Shown: positions 40,972 to 50,400 of the stretch, piece by piece | How the letters are laid out: the number at the start of each line of letters is the position of its first letter | How positions within the stretch are numbered: position 1 is the stretch's first letter | DNA from: Luteibacter jiangsuensis | GTDB taxonomy: Bacteria > Pseudomonadota > Gammaproteobacteria > Xanthomonadales > Rhodanobacteraceae | Length of the DNA stretch: 64,000 nt | NCBI RefSeq assembly: GCF_011742555.1 | Contig: NZ_JAAQQR010000003.1 | Location: 186,001-250,000, forward strand | Direction of reading: 5' to 3' | The notes under the pieces: generated by a model | What the model was told of the DNA's origin: nothing | Database searches by the model: none | Seen by the model: the letters and a program-made list of their open reading frames with translations, nothing else | Translations under genes and position numbers: made by a program

Positions 40972-42107
40972 AGCACCTGACGATACTGGCCCTGCTGTTC
41001 CTGGCGGGCTGTGCGGCAACGCATGCCCGGCGCACCGATGTGCTGTTCTGGAACCAGGCGCAGCGTGAGGCGTCGTTCCGCGCGATGGAAACGCATTACG
41101 CAAGCAACGTGGTGCGGCACGGGGTGGCCCATCCGCTGCCTGCCGGAGCGCCGCTCGAGCCCCGGTTCGACGACGGGCGAACGCTCGAAACGTACATGGC
41201 GGCGCACCATGTCGCCGGGCTCATGGTGGTGCAGGACGGCCACGTGCGGGTGGAGCGCTATGGCCTCGGTGCCGGGCCGTCGACGCGCTGGACCTCGTTC
41301 TCGGTGGCGAAATCGTTCACCTCGACCCTCGTGGGCGCCGCGCTTCGCGACGGTGCGATCCGCAGCCTCGACGACAAGGTGACCCGATACGTTCCCGAAC
41401 TGGCGGCAGGCGCCTATCGCGATGTCACGGTACGTCAGCTCCTCGACATGACATCGGGCGTCCGCTGGAACGAGGATTACGCCGATCCGCATTCCGACGT
41501 GGCGATGATGTACGAGGGCACGCGCGAACCGGGCGTGCCGCTGCTCGTGACGTACATGTCGCGCCTGCCGCGTGAATTCGCGCCGGGCGAGCGCTGGGTC
41601 TACAAGACCGGCGAAACCGACCTGGCAGGCATCCTAGTCACGCGCGCCACGGGCAAGTCGCTTGCGGCGTACCTGTCGGAAAAGATCTGGAAGCCCTATG
41701 GCATGGCGTCGGATGCGCTCTGGCTGAAAGACGAGGTGGACGGCACCGAGGCCGGAGGTTCGGGCGTGTCGGCCACGCTGGCCGATTACGCACGGCTCGG
41801 CCAGTTCCTGCTCGACGGCGGCGTGGCGGCGGGAAAGCCGGTATTGGCGGACGGCTGGCTCGCCGATGCCACGCGCCGGCACTCCGACATCGGCGTGCCG
41901 GGCCGCGGCTATGGATACCAATGGTGGACCTACGACGACGGCAGCTTCGAAGGCATCGGCATCTTCGGCCAGCTGTTGCATGTGGACCCGCGGCGGCACC
42001 TCGTCATCGTGCAACTCGCAGCGTGGCCCGTGGCGACAAGCGACGCGGAAGCCAACGCGCGGGCGGGCCTTGTGAGGGCGGTGAATCGGGCCGTGGACGG
42101 GCTCTAG
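40968..42107 (+). CDS. lipoprotein serine hydrolase, beta-lactamase/class C family
   Basis: The 379-residue lipoprotein (lipobox FLAGC, Cys15) has a beta-lactamase-type fold. SxxK is SVAK with Ser112 and Lys115, a Tyr motif YKTGETD lies mid-protein, and 'VRQLLDMTSGVRWNEDY' is typical of the family. It may be an esterase or act on peptidoglycan-like substrates; true beta-lactamase activity is unlikely. It is translationally coupled to the membrane protein before it. It is similar in type to the hydrolase at 49-1167 but anchored to a membrane instead of free. Confidence 0.87.
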   Translation: MKHLTILALLFLAGCAATHARRTDVLFWNQAQREASFRAMETHYASNVVRHGVAHPLPAGAPLEPRFDDGRTLETYMAAHHVAGLMVVQDGHVRVERYGLGAGPSTRWTSFSVAKSFTSTLVGAALRDGAIRSLDDKVTRYVPELAAGAYRDVTVRQLLDMTSGVRWNEDYADPHSDVAMMYEGTREPGVPLLVTYMSRLPREFAPGERWVYKTGETDLAGILVTRATGKSLAAYLSEKIWKPYGMASDALWLKDEVDGTEAGGSGVSATLADYARLGQFLLDGGVAAGKPVLADGWLADATRRHSDIGVPGRGYGYQWWTYDDGSFEGIGIFGQLLHVDPRRHLVIVQLAAWPVATSDAEANARAGLVRAVNRAVDGL

Positions 42108-42146
42108 GGCCTAAACTATCCCCTCCCCCTCGCATCAGGCGCCCCC

Positions 42147-42623
42147 ATGGCCCTTTCCTGGAACGACCTCACCTGCACTCCGGACAAGGAGGCCATCGAC
42201 GCGCTCGCCGAATCCTGGCGCTGGCGCATCGGGGACGCCTTCACGCCGCTTCTGTTCACCGCGCTCGGCGACATGTTCTACGAAGCCGACGAGGGCGGCA
42301 TTTTCTGGCTCAACACGGGCACGGCCGAGCTGGAACGCGTCGCGGAGAGCGTCGAGGGCTTCAACAATCTGCTGCGCGAAGAGGTGGCCGAGGACTGGTT
42401 GTTGCCGTCGCTCGTGGAAGCATTGATCGAGGCCGGCAAGAGCCGCGCGGAAGGCGAGTGCTACACGTACGTGACCCTGCCGGTGTTCGCGGAAGGCGAA
42501 TACTCGGTGGAGAACCTCAATCCGGTGCCGGCGAAGGAGCACTTCGAACTCACCGGCTCCGTGCTGCAACAACTCCAGGACGTGCCCGACGGCACCAACG
42601 TGAACATCGACATCACGCATTGA
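42147..42623 (+). CDS. DUF1851/Tdi1-like protein
   Basis: The 158-residue acidic soluble protein has no signal peptide or membrane helix. The pattern 'GDMFYEADEGGIFWLNTGTAELERVAESVEGFNNLL' matches DUF1851 proteins, a family that includes Tdi1-type immunity proteins of type VI secretion effectors. No effector or secretion gene is nearby, so an immunity role here is only a possibility, perhaps as an orphan. It starts 40 nt after the hydrolase gene. Confidence 0.7.
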   Translation: MALSWNDLTCTPDKEAIDALAESWRWRIGDAFTPLLFTALGDMFYEADEGGIFWLNTGTAELERVAESVEGFNNLLREEVAEDWLLPSLVEALIEAGKSRAEGECYTYVTLPVFAEGEYSVENLNPVPAKEHFELTGSVLQQLQDVPDGTNVNIDITH

Positions 42624-42636
42624 GCGTTGGTGCCCG

Positions 42637-42936
42637 TTACAGGAAGTAGTCGTCCTCGCGCTGGTGGCGCAGTGCCAGCAAGGTGACGTGTTCCACTCCG
42701 ATATGGAACAGCACGACATAGCCGTTGCCGCCGAACGGAACGACGAGCTCGCGGAGGAACGGATCGTCCGCGGCGGCTCGTCGGCAGGTGTAGGGAAATT
42801 CCTCGAGGATACCCACGGCGCGAACCAGCGTCTGGATCGCCCGGTCGGCCACGTCCGGGTCCTTCGCAGCGAGAAAATCGGTCAGTCGAAGTAGATCGGC
42901 CCGCGCGCCGTCCGTGTAGCGAACCTCGTACTTCAT
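42637..42936 (-). CDS. RelE/ParE-family toxin
   Basis: The 99-residue protein has the ParE-like layout: 'MKYEVRYTDGARADLLRLTDFLA' at the start, an Arg-rich middle ('PYTCRRAAADDPFLRELVVPFGGNGYVVLFHI') and the closing 'VTLLALRHQREDDYF' typical of ParE/RelE toxins. It overlaps the upstream antitoxin gene by 4 nt (ATGA), the normal type II arrangement. It could act on gyrase (ParE) or on translating mRNA (RelE); the sequence favours ParE but does not decide it. Confidence 0.88.
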   Translation of the reverse strand: MKYEVRYTDGARADLLRLTDFLAAKDPDVADRAIQTLVRAVGILEEFPYTCRRAAADDPFLRELVVPFGGNGYVVLFHIGVEHVTLLALRHQREDDYFL

Positions 42937-43208
42937 CCCTCTCCCTTCGTCTTCCGCGCGGCAGCGACGCGCGCCGCAGCCTCCTTATGTACGTCCGCGG
43001 CGGCATGGTAGCTGCCGGTGCGCTCCGCCTGGGCCAGTGAGGCAAGGCCACGCGCCAGGAACTCTTTCTGCATGGCGCGCCGTTCCACCGCCTCAGCGAC
43101 GGCGGTTTCGATGAATGCGGAGAGTGTTTCTTCCTGTCCGAGCACAGCTTCCGCTCGCTGACGAAACTCGGGCTCGATACGGATCGAGGGGAAGGTGGCG
43201 GTCTTCAT
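42933..43208 (-). CDS. antitoxin of the RelE/ParE pair (YlcI/YnfO-like)
   Basis: The 91-residue protein has a ribbon-helix-helix-like N-terminus ('FPSIRIEPEFRQRAEAVLGQEETLSAFIETAVAEAVERR') followed by a charged helical tail that should wrap the toxin. I chose ATG 43208, which follows AAGGACACGCC; the in-frame ATG at 43223 would overlap the operator. A TTGCAT/ATGCAA palindrome lies just upstream, fitting autorepression. Confidence 0.85.
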   Translation of the reverse strand: MKTATFPSIRIEPEFRQRAEAVLGQEETLSAFIETAVAEAVERRAMQKEFLARGLASLAQAERTGSYHAAADVHKEAAARVAAARKTKGEG

Positions 43209-43217
43209 GGCGTGTCC

Positions 43218-43239
43218 TTGCATTGCATTTGCGATGCAA
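43218..43239 (-). promoter_or_regulatory. antitoxin operator
   Basis: TTGCAT-TTGCG-ATGCAA (43223-43239) is a perfect inverted repeat, with an extra overlapping TTGCAT at 43218-43223. It lies 15-31 nt upstream of the antitoxin ATG, across the expected promoter, as in self-repressed toxin-antitoxin operons. Confidence 0.65.
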
Positions 43240-43279
43240 AGCTACCATGGCTGCCGCAGGGATTCCAACGCGAGGAAGG

Positions 43280-44554
43280 TCAGCTCTGGACGGGCAAGGC
43301 GCACGCTTCGGCGCGGGATTCCAGGAGCCGGCGCTCGCGGTCGTTTCGCGTCATGCCGGCGGCGCGGAGAAAAGCTTCGCGCGCATCCACCGGCCGGCCC
43401 AGGCGGAAGAGCAGGTCGCCGTGCACACTGGGAAGAAGGTGGTAGTCCTTCAACGCGGGCTCGTCGAGAAGCGATTCCACGATGGGCAAGGCGGCTCCCG
43501 GTCCTTCCGCCATCGATACCGCCACGGCCCGGTTGAGTTCGACCACCGGGGATGGAAGAACGGCCACCAGTTCCGCGTAGAGGGCGGCAATGCGCGGCCA
43601 GTCGGTGTCCTCGGCCCGCGTGGCGCGCGCATGGCAGGCGGCAATCGCGGCCTGCAATGCATAGGGGCCGCGCGCGCCACCCAGTTTTTCAGCGCGCTCC
43701 AGCGCTTTCAGGCCCCGGCCGATCAGCAGGCGGTTCCAGCGGCTCCGGTCCTGGTCGAGCAGCAGGATGGGCGCGCCGTCGGCGTCCGTGCGTGCGCCGG
43801 TGCGCGATGCCTGAATTTCCATGAGTGCGATCAGGCCGTGCACTTCCGGTTCGGCCGGCATCAGTTCAGCGAGCACGCGGCCGAGGCGCTGGGCCTCTTC
43901 GCACAATGCGGGGCGCATCCAGTCGCCGCCGGTAGTGGCGGCATAGCCTTCGTTGAAGACGAGGTACAGCACGCGCAGCACTGACGCGAGGCGTTCCTTC
44001 AGGGCCTCGCCGCGCGGCACCTCGTAAGCCACCGATTCAGCGGCGAGGCTACGCTTCGCGCGCACGATGCGCTGGGCCACCGTGGCCTCGGGAAGGATGA
44101 AGGCGCGCGCGATCTCGTCGGTGGTGAGGCCGCCCAGGAGGCGCAAGGTGAGCGCCACGCGTGCCTCGATCGACAGCACGGGGTGGCAGGCGGTGAAGAT
44201 CAACCGCAGCATGTCGTCGCCGATGTCGTCGTCGAGCGCGTCGATCAGTTTCTCGTCGTGCGACTCCAGCAATCCTTCCATGTCCTGGCCCAGCGCTTCG
44301 AGCTTGCGCCCGGCCATGCGCTCGCGCCGGATGCGGTCCACTGCGCGATGTTTCGCGGCCTGGGTGAGCCAGGCGCCGGGATTGCGCGGCACGCCGTCGC
44401 GCGGCCATTGCTCCAGCGCGGAAACGAGCGCGTCCTGGGCCAGTTCCTCGGCAAGGTCGAGGTCGCGGACCATGCGCGCGATCGTCGCGATCAGCCGCGG
44501 CGATTCGATCTTCCAGATCGCGTCGATGGCGCGGTGGGTGTCGTGCGTGGTCAT
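43280..44554 (-). CDS. ECF42-type RNA polymerase sigma factor with C-terminal extension
   Basis: The 424-residue sigma factor has region 2 ('ARMVRDLDLAEELAQDALVSALEQWP...AVDRIRRE') and region 4 ('LTLRLLGGLTTDEIARAFILPEATVAQRIVRAKRSL'). A helical, TPR-like extension of over 200 residues follows, with the ECF42 hallmark 'YLVFNEGYAATTG'. There is no anti-sigma gene; in this group the extension is thought to control activity. The genes upstream on the same strand encode DGPF/YCII proteins, the constant partners of ECF42. ATG 44554 fits family N-termini; 44572 is possible. It is last in its operon. Confidence 0.9.
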   Translation of the reverse strand: MTTHDTHRAIDAIWKIESPRLIATIARMVRDLDLAEELAQDALVSALEQWPRDGVPRNPGAWLTQAAKHRAVDRIRRERMAGRKLEALGQDMEGLLESHDEKLIDALDDDIGDDMLRLIFTACHPVLSIEARVALTLRLLGGLTTDEIARAFILPEATVAQRIVRAKRSLAAESVAYEVPRGEALKERLASVLRVLYLVFNEGYAATTGGDWMRPALCEEAQRLGRVLAELMPAEPEVHGLIALMEIQASRTGARTDADGAPILLLDQDRSRWNRLLIGRGLKALERAEKLGGARGPYALQAAIAACHARATRAEDTDWPRIAALYAELVAVLPSPVVELNRAVAVSMAEGPGAALPIVESLLDEPALKDYHLLPSVHGDLLFRLGRPVDAREAFLRAAGMTRNDRERRLLESRAEACALPVQS

Positions 44555-44606
44555 GGCCACGCATGACAGCATTCGCCGTCATGCGTGGCAAGCCGCGTTG
44601 CGGCAA

Positions 44607-45371
44607 TTACGCGGGGATCAGGTCTTCCATCCGCCACAGCTCGCGGATCTCCAGGCGGGCATCGTCGCCGTCCGGGAACGGAAAGGTTTCCGTCCAGGCA
44701 ATGACGTCGTCGATGCTGTCCACCCGGAGCACCCAGAAGCCCGCGACCATTTCCTTGATCTCGGCGAAGGGGCCGTCGAGCACCGTCGCCTTGCCTCCGG
44801 AAAAGCTGACCCGTTTCGCGTGCCGGCTGGAAGACAGACCATGGCCAGCGATGAGGAAGCCGGCTTCATGTCCCGCCCGGTTGGCCTCGCTCATGCGGCC
44901 GAGGATCTCCGGACCGGGGTTCCAGTCGGTTTCGCTGCGCTCGTTCGCCTTGAGCATGACGATGTAGCGTGGCTTGGGCGAATCCTCCTCGCTCGGATTG
45001 CCGAAACCGGACAAACCCCCGGGACAACCGATCGGGCGGATCTCTATCTCGGCCTGGCCGTTGGCATCCTCCGCCGGCCAGTCCTTAACCCATGCCACGG
45101 CCTCTTCCATGGAATCGGCTTCGATGATGCTGAAGCCGGCGACCAGTTCCTTCGTTTCGGTAAAGGGACCGTCCACCGTCACCGCCTTGCGCCCCGGCGC
45201 GAACGTGACACGCACACCGGTGCTGCTCGGCTTCAACCCTTCGCCGGCCAGCAGCCGGCCCTCGGCCGCCAGTGTGTCGATGTAGTCGCCCATGGCGTCG
45301 ATCAATTCGCGGCTCGGCTTCACGCCGGCCTCGCTGTCATGGTCCGCCTTGCGGACGATGAGGAACTGCAT
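44607..45371 (-). CDS. tandem-domain YCII/DGPF protein
   Basis: The 254-residue protein is made of two YCII-related domains in one chain. The first (about 1-120) has 'VDGPFTETKELVAGFSIIE', the second (about 132-254) 'LDGPFAEIKEMVAGFWVL'. DGPF is the name-giving motif. Single-domain relatives are about 110-145 residues, so this is an internal duplication and fusion. The biochemical role is unknown; the fold resembles muconolactone isomerase-type dimers. It lies between a VOC gene and the ECF42 sigma gene, all in one direction. Confidence 0.88.
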   Translation of the reverse strand: MQFLIVRKADHDSEAGVKPSRELIDAMGDYIDTLAAEGRLLAGEGLKPSSTGVRVTFAPGRKAVTVDGPFTETKELVAGFSIIEADSMEEAVAWVKDWPAEDANGQAEIEIRPIGCPGGLSGFGNPSEEDSPKPRYIVMLKANERSETDWNPGPEILGRMSEANRAGHEAGFLIAGHGLSSSRHAKRVSFSGGKATVLDGPFAEIKEMVAGFWVLRVDSIDDVIAWTETFPFPDGDDARLEIRELWRMEDLIPA

Positions 45372-45381
45372 GGCTCACTCC

Positions 45382-45834
45382 TTACGGACTGGGTTTGTCG
45401 CCTGCGTTGACCATCCACGGCACGCCGAACTTGTCGGTGCACATGCCGAAGCCCTTCGCCCAGAAGGTTTCCTGGAACGGCATCTTCACCTCGCCTCCTT
45501 CCGACAGCGCTTCGAAGACCTTGCGGCCTTTCTCGACGTCGTCGATGCCGATGGAGATGGAGAGGCCACGGACGGTACCTTCATCCTGCGGGCTGTCCGA
45601 GCCCATGAGCATCATCTGGCCGTCGACGGTGAGGTTGACGTGCATGATGCTCTCGTCGAATTTGGCCTTCTGCTCCGGCGTCATCGGACCGCAACCGTTG
45701 TCGTCGCCACCTTCCTGTGGGGGCATGTCCTTGTAGCGATGCAGCTCGTTGATCTTCCCGCCGAGGGCCTTCTCGTAGAATTTGAATGCTTCTTCGCAGT
45801 TACCGTTGAAGAACAGGTAAGGCTGGATATGCAT
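45382..45834 (-). CDS. VOC (glyoxalase/PhnB-like) protein
   Basis: The 150-residue protein has the PhnB-type VOC fold: 'PYLFFNGNCEEAFKFYEKALGGKI' at the start, 'MHVNLTVDGQMMLMGSDSP' in the middle and 'FWAKGFGMCTDKFGVPWMVN' near the end. Family members bind a metal or act as small dioxygenase/isomerase-like enzymes; many have no known activity. It sits in the ECF42 operon 10 nt upstream of the tandem DGPF gene, a common partner there. Confidence 0.88.
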   Translation of the reverse strand: MHIQPYLFFNGNCEEAFKFYEKALGGKINELHRYKDMPPQEGGDDNGCGPMTPEQKAKFDESIMHVNLTVDGQMMLMGSDSPQDEGTVRGLSISIGIDDVEKGRKVFEALSEGGEVKMPFQETFWAKGFGMCTDKFGVPWMVNAGDKPSP

Positions 45835-45868
45835 GTGTGGACTCCTTTCGTTGGTTGGGGGTACTTAG

Positions 45869-46300
45869 TTACTGACGGGACGCCAGTTCGGCGCGCAGCC
45901 GTTCCTCCTGCGCACGCGCCTCGGGCGTGAATTCCGCGCCGAAGTCGTCGGCATCGTAAACGCGGCGAATCTCAATTTCTGAGTCGATGCCGCCTTCGAA
46001 CGGGTTGGGCGCACGTTTCATCCACTCGATCGCCTCATCGAGCGAGCGCACCTGGATCAACCAGAATCCGGCGATGAGTTCGCGGGTTTCCGCGAAGGGC
46101 CCGTCGATCACCTCGCGGCGATCGCCGAGGAAACGCACGCGGGCCCCGGCGCTGCTGGGGTGCAAACCCTCGCCAGCCAGCATCACCCCAGCCCGGCACA
46201 TCTCCTCGTTGAAATGGCCCATGGCCGTGAGCAATGCCTCACTCGGCATCTCGCCGGCCTCCGAGGCGGGTGTCGCTCGCACCATCACCATGAATCGCAT
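45869..46300 (-). CDS. YCII/DGPF protein, first gene of the ECF42 operon
   Basis: The 143-residue protein has a single YCII domain: 'MRFMVMVRATPASEAGEMPS', 'LLAGEGLHPSS'-like segment (LAGEGLHPSSAGARVRFLG), 'VIDGPFAETRELIAGFWLI' and a charged C-terminal tail. I chose ATG 46300, with GGAGAACGACG upstream; the long frame extension before it is Arg/Pro-rich. A promoter of the ECF42 type lies 49-75 nt upstream, so this gene probably heads the four-gene unit. Confidence 0.9.
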   Translation of the reverse strand: MRFMVMVRATPASEAGEMPSEALLTAMGHFNEEMCRAGVMLAGEGLHPSSAGARVRFLGDRREVIDGPFAETRELIAGFWLIQVRSLDEAIEWMKRAPNPFEGGIDSEIEIRRVYDADDFGAEFTPEARAQEERLRAELASRQ

Positions 46301-46348
46301 CGTCGTTCTCCTACGCGAAGCCGGGGCTGTCCGGCCTTTCATGGAGAC

Positions 46349-46375
46349 GTCGATTGTGAACCCGTTGGATCGACA
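46349..46375 (-). promoter_or_regulatory. putative ECF42-dependent promoter
   Basis: On the minus strand TGTCGA (46375-46370) is followed after 17 bp by CGAC (46352-46349), about 48 nt before the first DGPF gene. This agrees with the -35 TGTCGA and -10 CGA(C/T) pattern I recall for ECF42 targets, and suggests that the sigma factor drives its own operon. Confidence 0.65.
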
Positions 46376-46415
46376 AGGGCGACCGACATTTATTTCGACG
46401 CGTTGCCGGGGAGGG

Positions 46416-47066
46416 TCAGGCCGGGCGGGCGGGTGCCTCGAAAACGGCCCGCACCCCGTCCGGTTCGAAGCGTACGGCCGCCTCGCCATGCGCCTCGCAC
46501 GCCAGCGTCCGTTCGATGAACCGGGTGCCGAACCCCCGGCGGAGCGGCGGCTTCACCGGCGGGCCGCCGCGCTCCTTCCACTCCAGCCGTACCCGGCCGC
46601 CGTCTGGACAGGGAAAGAAGGTCCACGCGAGGGTTACCGTGCCCGAGGCCGTTGAAAGAGCGCCGTATTTGCTCGCGTTGGTCATCAGTTCGTGCAGGGC
46701 CATGGCCACGGCCACGGCGGTCTCGCCGTCCAGCACGAGCGGCGGCCCGGAAAAGCTCACGCGGGCATTGCCCGGGTCGTGCGGCGCGATGGTGGACTCC
46801 ACCATGCCGAAGAACGCGACGTGCCGGGAGGGTCCCGCCAGCAGCAAGTCGTGGGCGCTGGCGAGGGCACGCAGGCGGCTCTCGAAGGCCTCCATCGAGC
46901 AGTCGAGGGAGCGGTCGCAACGAAAGCTCTGCCGCGCCATGGCCTGCACGACCATGAGGATATTCTTCATTCGATGGTTCAGGTCGTCGATCACCACCCG
47001 TTGGGTGCGTGCCATGTTGCGCAACGTCATCACGTCGTCGAGGGAACTGGTCGCATCGTCGCTCAT
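46416..47066 (-). CDS. HWE-family histidine kinase without sensor domain
   Basis: The 216-residue cytoplasmic protein consists of little more than a kinase core. The phospho-acceptor segment is 'DLNHRMKNILMVVQAMA', typical of HWE/HisKA_2 kinases. The N-box is ALHELMTNASKYGALS, and WKERGG supplies the W-x-E signature that names the group. A short coiled coil precedes the H-box; there is no PAS, GAF or membrane segment. It may receive its signal from a partner protein or act as an orphan phospho-donor. No response regulator is adjacent. Confidence 0.85.
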   Translation of the reverse strand: MSDDATSSLDDVMTLRNMARTQRVVIDDLNHRMKNILMVVQAMARQSFRCDRSLDCSMEAFESRLRALASAHDLLLAGPSRHVAFFGMVESTIAPHDPGNARVSFSGPPLVLDGETAVAVAMALHELMTNASKYGALSTASGTVTLAWTFFPCPDGGRVRLEWKERGGPPVKPPLRRGFGTRFIERTLACEAHGEAAVRFEPDGVRAVFEAPARPA

Positions 47067-47484
47067 CGTTTCTACCGTCGGGCCCCGCGTCCGCCCCTGA
47101 TTCCCCGGCGCAGGGCGTCCATGGCGGCAGAGGCGCTCCCTGCGCGCCTGCCACTACGCCCGAAACCGGGCGGCGTGGCGAAGATAAAGCAACATAACCG
47201 CGTGTTACATGACGTTACGCGGTCAGCGTGAGCCACGTCACGCGCGAAGTACTTCACTCTTATTTTCAGAATTCTTCTATTGTGTATCCAGGATGCAACA
47301 GCGCGCGCATTGCCTTTGCTGTGCCAGAATTCCGCCGTCGCTGCGGCATACGTTGCGCACAGCATCGTACGCAAGGGGATAGGTGGGCTTTTGATCCGGC
47401 CGTCGCAGTCGCGACGGGCGGTCTGCTCGCGTATCCGCAGCGCGCCGCGACGCCGTCAACCGGATTAAGGAAAGGGAAACGACC
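47067..47484. other. intergenic region with inverted repeat
   Basis: No gene is seen in these 418 bases. A perfect inverted repeat, ACCGCGT and ACGCGGT (47197-47223), encloses GTTACATGACGTT, and GAAGTACTTC at 47246-47255 is a 10-bp palindrome. The AT-rich stretch 47246-47290 stands out from the GC-rich surroundings and probably holds the promoter of the macroglobulin gene. GTTAC/TGACGTTAC elements recall those at 20736-20896. Confidence 0.5.
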
Positions 47485-50400
47485 ATGGACTTGCTTCGCT
47501 TCATCGCATTGTTGCCGCTGCGCCTCGTCCGCGGCCTTTTCCGGGCACTGGCCTGGGCGTTGCGGCCCCTTTTCGGCAATGTGTCCTGGTCGGCGCCGGC
47601 CTGGGTGCCCGCCACCGGCCGGGCGGCGCGCAGCCACCCCCTGAAATTCACCGCGACCGTCGCCGGCGCCCTGCTGTTGGCCGGTGCATGCTGGTTCGGC
47701 TGGCACTGGTGGCAGAACCGGCCGAGACCTGCCGAACCCGAGCGCATCACGTTCGAGGCGCCCGCGCCGCAGACCACCGACTACGCCAATACCCCCGTCA
47801 CGATCCATCCCCTCGTCGTGACCTTCTCGGCCTCGGCCGCACGGCTGGAGTCGCTCGGCAAGCCGGTGACGGACGGCATCGCCATGGACCCGAAGCTGCC
47901 CGGCCAGTGGACCTGGGAGAACGACCGGGTGCTGCGCTTCACCCCGGCGGGCGACTGGCCCGTAGGCCGGAAGGTGAGCGTTCGCTTCGACAAGGCGAAG
48001 GTATTCGCGCCGCAGGCGCTCCTCGCCGATGACCAGTTCGCCTTCGAAACCGCGCCGTTCACCGTTCGCGTGGTGAACGGCGAGTTCTACCAGGACCCGC
48101 AGGACCCCACCCGCAAGAAGACCATCGTGCAACTCGGGTTCAACTACCCGGTGGACTCGGCGCAACTGGAGAAACGGCTGTCCCTGGAACTGCGCAACGG
48201 CAACGAGAAGCGCGGCAGCGATCTCAAGTTCACGGTGACCTACGACGAGCAGCGGCTCAACGCCTTCGTCCATTCGCAGCCGCTGCAACTGCCTCGCGAC
48301 GACGGATCGGTGGCCCTGAAGCTAGACGACGGCGTCCGTTCCAGCCGTGGCGGCGACGGCACGGAGAAGGAGCTGGAAACCTCGGTGCGCGTGCCCGGCC
48401 TTTACAGCCTGAAACTCGACGAGGTGTCGGCCACCCTGGTGGACAACGAGCGCTTCGAGCCCGAACAGGTGGTGGTGATGCAGTTCGGTGGCCCGGTGAG
48501 CGACGCCGAGCTGGCGAAGAAACTGCAGGTGTGGGCGCTGCCCATGGACGACCACAAGCACTACGGCGTCGACACCATCGGCGAGGCCGACCTGCGTGGC
48601 TTCGCGCGGCTGAAGCCCGAGATCGTTCCGACGGAAAACGACTGGTCCGAAACCCAGAGCTTCCGTTACCACGCCCAGCCGGGCCAACGCATCTACGTGC
48701 GGGTCGACAAGGGCATGACATCCTTCGGCGGCTACGTGATGCCCAAGGCACGGGCGGACCTGCTTACCGTGCCCGATTATCCCAAGCTGCTGCGTTTCAT
48801 GGCCGACGGCTCCCTGCTGTCGCTGAGCGGCGATCACCGCGTTTCCGTGGTGTCGCGCAACATGCCGGGCATGCGCATCGAGGTGGGACGGGTGCTGCCC
48901 GACCAGCTGCAGCATCTCGTTTCGCTCAATTCCGGCACGTACACGAAACCCGAGATGTACAGTTTCACGCCGGATCACATCGTCGACCGTTTCGTGAGCA
49001 AGGTGTCCTTCCCCGACGAAGGCCCGGGCAAGGCGCATTACGAAGGATTCGACCTGGGCAAGTACCTTGCTTCCGGCAAGCGCGGGGTGTTCCTCCTGAA
49101 GCTTGCCGGCTTCGACCCGAAGGCGGCCGAGGCTGCACGCGCGGCGCGCGAAAAGGCGGCCCGCGAGGCCGCTGCCCGCGAGGCCGGCGGCGATCCCGAC
49201 GCGGCGGCCGCCGCAGCCGCCGCCGAGAAAGAGAACGACGGCATGATGTACGACGCGCCGCGGGACGAGCGCCTGGTCGTCATTACCGACCTGGGCATGA
49301 TCGCGAAGAAGTCGCTCGACGGCAGCTACGACCTCTTCGTGCAGTCCATCCGCAGCGGTGCCCCGGTCGGCGGTGCTTCGGTGTCAGTCATTGCCAGGAA
49401 CGGCAGCACGCTGTTCACCCAGACCACCGATGCCGACGGAAGTGCGCATTTCGCGGATCTGGCGGGCTTTACGCAGGAGAAGGCGCCGGCGATGTTCGTG
49501 GTGCGCCAGGGCGAGGATCTCTCGTTCCTCCCGATCGGCTCGTACGACCGGTCCCTGGATTTTTCCCGCTTCGATATCGGCGGCGAACCCAATGCGCACA
49601 GCCAGGGCCAGTTGTCGGGGTATCTCTTCTCGGACCGCGGCATCTACCGCCCCGGCGACCTTTTCCACATCGGCATGATCGTGCGGGCCAATAGCTGGAC
49701 GCGCAGCGTGGCGGGCATGCCGCTCATTGCCGAAGTGGTGGACCCGCGCGGCACCACGGTGCGCCAGGAAACCGTGTCCATGGACACGGCCGGCTTCGCC
49801 GAACTGGCATATACGACCGCGGAAACCTCGCCCACGGGCAACTGGACGGTGAACCTGTACATCGCCAAGGACGGCAAGCCGTATTCGCAGATCGGCAGTA
49901 CGACGGTGCAGGTGAAGGAGTTCCAGCCCGATCGAATGAAGGTGTCCGCGAAGCTTTCCACGACGGTGGCGGAAGGATGGGTCAAGCCCGCGCAGTTGAA
50001 GGCGCTGGTCGATGTGCAGAACCTGTTCGGCACGCCGGCGGCGAACCGTCGGGTGGAAGGTTCGCTCGTGCTCCGTCCGGCGTTCCCGTCGTTCCCGAGC
50101 TATAAGGACTACCGTTTCTACGACATCCGTCGCGCCAAGGAAGGTTTCGAGGAGAAACTGGCCGACGCGAAAACCGACGACAAGGGCCATGCGGAATTCG
50201 CGCTCGATCTCACGCGCTATGCCGACGCCACCTATCAGCTCTACTTCCTCGCCAAGGCGTACGAAGCCGAGGGCGGACGCAGCGTGGCCGCCGCCACGCA
50301 GGGCATGGTGTCTTCCAACGACTGGCTGGTGGGATACAAGTCGGTGGACAACCTGGATTACGTGAGCCGCGATGCGAAGCGCACCGTGAACCTCGTGGCC

